This document shows, piece by piece, positions 63,101 through 63,282 of a stretch of 63,282 nt of DNA. The first letter of the stretch is position 1; each line of letters begins with the position of its first letter. This DNA is from Prevotellaceae bacterium UBA4372 (GTDB lineage Bacteria > Bacteroidota > Bacteroidia > Bacteroidales > Bacteroidaceae). Both the position numbers and the translations under genes were made by a program. Under the pieces are notes generated by a model. It was not told the origin of the DNA and made no database searches. It was given only the letters and a program-made list of their open reading frames with translations. The DNA is taken from NCBI GenBank assembly GCA_002391275.1, contig DGSC01000037.1, positions 1 to 63,282 on the forward strand, read 5' to 3'.

Positions 63101-63121
63101 ATATGTATAGCTTTTTTTCAC
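60113..63121 (-). CDS. lptD: LPS-assembly protein LptD
   Basis: About 1,002 residues from a GTG at 63121 (VKKSYTYLFIICTLALIVVSC); there is no ATG between the promoter and the signal sequence. The N-terminal ~250 residues contain a beta-jellyroll of OstA/LptD type (DRVNFYGDAHVNYTNLELSANLITMSVDSS) preceded by a long Ser/Asp-rich segment. The middle (YTTCDAKHPHFYLALTRAKVRPGKDVVFGPAYLVLEDVPLPLAIPYGFFPF) and the C-terminal ~700-residue barrel match the Bacteroidetes LptD pattern. It inserts LPS into the outer leaflet of the outer membrane. First gene of a four-gene operon; the signal may also allow lipidation at the VVSC cysteine. Confidence 0.88.
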   Translation of the reverse strand: MKKSYTYLFIICTLALIVVSCSTSRKHLGNVSKQVPNASLENILGNSSESIKATDIPSIQSIDSLENTRSSNSDKLIPELNNDSTSLGQSALPDSNATSLDTTAIADSIAVDTMSADTSRYMIVHGDTVYLGRSGYTGTVKQEIDSTKQSKNALEAIVEYSAKDSVTFDYKNDRVNFYGDAHVNYTNLELSANLITMSVDSSIVHAVGTRDSLGNMLTPPIFKQGDDQYEPDAIAYNFKTRKAFINNVFTQQGEGYMISQESKRDSSGTMYVAHAKYTTCDAKHPHFYLALTRAKVRPGKDVVFGPAYLVLEDVPLPLAIPYGFFPFSNSYSSGIIMPTYGDETTRGFYLRDGGYYFAINDRVDLKLLGEIYTKGSWGISGQSTYKKRYRFSGAVNFSYQRTVEGEKNMPDYSVSKSFKIQWSHRQDSKANPAQSFSASVNFATSSYERNNLSSMYNPQSLSQSTRTSSISYSRSFADIGLTLSATMNLSQNVRDSSISMTLPSLNISLARFNPFKRKKMVGAERWYEKIAMSYTGTISNSIATKENKLLHSSFIKDWRNGMRHQIPVNATFSILNYINVTPSFNFNDRMYTYKVNRSWNEKNQRENIDTVYGFNNVFDFNMSLSASTKLYGTYTPLIGKKIVAIRHVLTPTVSISYAPDFGASHWGYYGTYVKTDKDGNVSTVTYNRYQGALYGAPSSGKTGNINFDIGNNVEMKLREDGDSTRKVSLIDELGVSMSYNMAAKTRPWSDLNTRIRLKLTKSYTFSLNAQFATYAYEMDENGRVYVGDRTEYSYGRFGRFQGMSQNLSYTINNQKIKQLFDKLTGRASSNKNNDSQIDDSEDEERDINESNMDPELTRGQRPTQRSNNNADVDEDGYLAFQLPWSISFSYGVSMRENTAGKFNTKRMRYPYSLTHTLNFSGNLQIATGWNISWSSGYDFNYHKLSMTTASLTRDLHCFTMSASMVIAPYRTYNFTFQANASTLADALRWKKHSGYTNTLQWY

Positions 63122-63163
63122 GAAAATGATGCAGGCTTCACTTGGAGAGCGCCAAAAACTTTG

Positions 63164-63194
63164 CAAAAATACTGCTTATTGGGCGCATATACAA
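63164..63194 (-). promoter_or_regulatory. Promoter of the lptD operon
   Basis: On the minus strand TTG (63194-63192), a 20-nt spacer and TATTTTTG (63171-63164) match the consensus well. It overlaps the region where a longer TTG-initiated reading of lptD would begin, which supports the downstream GTG start at 63121. Confidence 0.7.
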
Positions 63195-63282
63195 GCATTT
63201 TCAGTTTTTTAACCGAAAAAGTGAACTTGTATGCATCATTTAGCGTTTATAAATATCTATTGCTGTCCGCTAAAAGATTTTA
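63195..63282. other. Window end, upstream of lptD
   Basis: 88 bp, A/T-rich, no gene recognised. A divergent gene on the plus strand may begin beyond the window. Confidence 0.5.

Noticed and set aside
1..63282. tRNA, rRNA or tmRNA genes
   Set aside because: None recognised on reading; a covariance-model scan would be needed to exclude a tRNA in the gaps at 17323-18301 and 48263-48663.

Overview
The window is a chromosomal segment of a Bacteroidota bacterium, most likely a Prevotella-like Bacteroidales. This rests on several things visible in the sequence: promoters of the Bacteroidetes type (TTG or TTTG, about 19-20 nt, then TAnnTTTG), weak or absent Shine-Dalgarno sequences, a type V (Mfa/FimA-like) fimbrial operon, C-terminal sorting tails of the type IX secretion type, BACON-like and DUF5107/DUF5687/DUF5106 families, and the recF-DUF721 neighbourhood. 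No rRNA or tRNA gene, CRISPR array or intact insertion sequence was recognised.

Layout. 1-2552 (+): end of a Na/Pi cotransporter with a PhoU-like domain, then an OmpR-type response regulator and a PhoR-like kinase, a likely phosphate-response module. 2575-3219: inverted repeats and a decayed GH26 mannanase that keeps its promoter, first codons and last ~125 codons. 3240-17322 (-): a run of seven genes reading leftward: C10 cysteine protease, zinc-peptidase lipoprotein, REP-associated tyrosine transposase (RAYT), GH35, GH2, sugar porter and a DUF5107/TPR protein. Three junctions there are 4-nt ATGA overlaps or short gaps, so much of this may be one transcript for degrading glycans or glycoproteins and importing sugar. 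This stretch is full of short direct repeats, several of them in frame inside the genes. 17323-18301: a 1-kb non-coding gap with a 30-bp-arm inverted repeat and a C8 tract just upstream of the fimbrial promoter.

18302-40078 (+): a six-gene fimbrial operon: DUF3575 outer-membrane protein, two paralogous fimbrillins, an Mfa2/FimB-like anchor, an accessory subunit and a ~4,686-residue beta-helix surface protein that ends in a sorting tail. A hairpin after the presumed major subunit may set subunit ratios. 40298-44473: DUF5106 thioredoxin-like lipoprotein (+), then pruA, a SpoU-type RNA methyltransferase and a low-molecular-weight phosphatase (-). 44646-48262 (+): a CobW-family metallochaperone with a huge His/Asp tract, followed by a DUF5687 permease and its ATPase. 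48263-48663: a non-coding 22-bp tandem array. 48664-55486: DUF721 and recF (-), then a TPR membrane protein, ribH, smpB, a short metH and a DUF4375 protein (+).

55542-63121 (-): a tight four-gene operon: LptD, a BACON-like lipoprotein, a GH51 arabinofuranosidase and a PagL-like lipid A deacylase. It suggests co-regulated LPS export, lipid A remodelling and arabinoside hydrolysis at the outer membrane.
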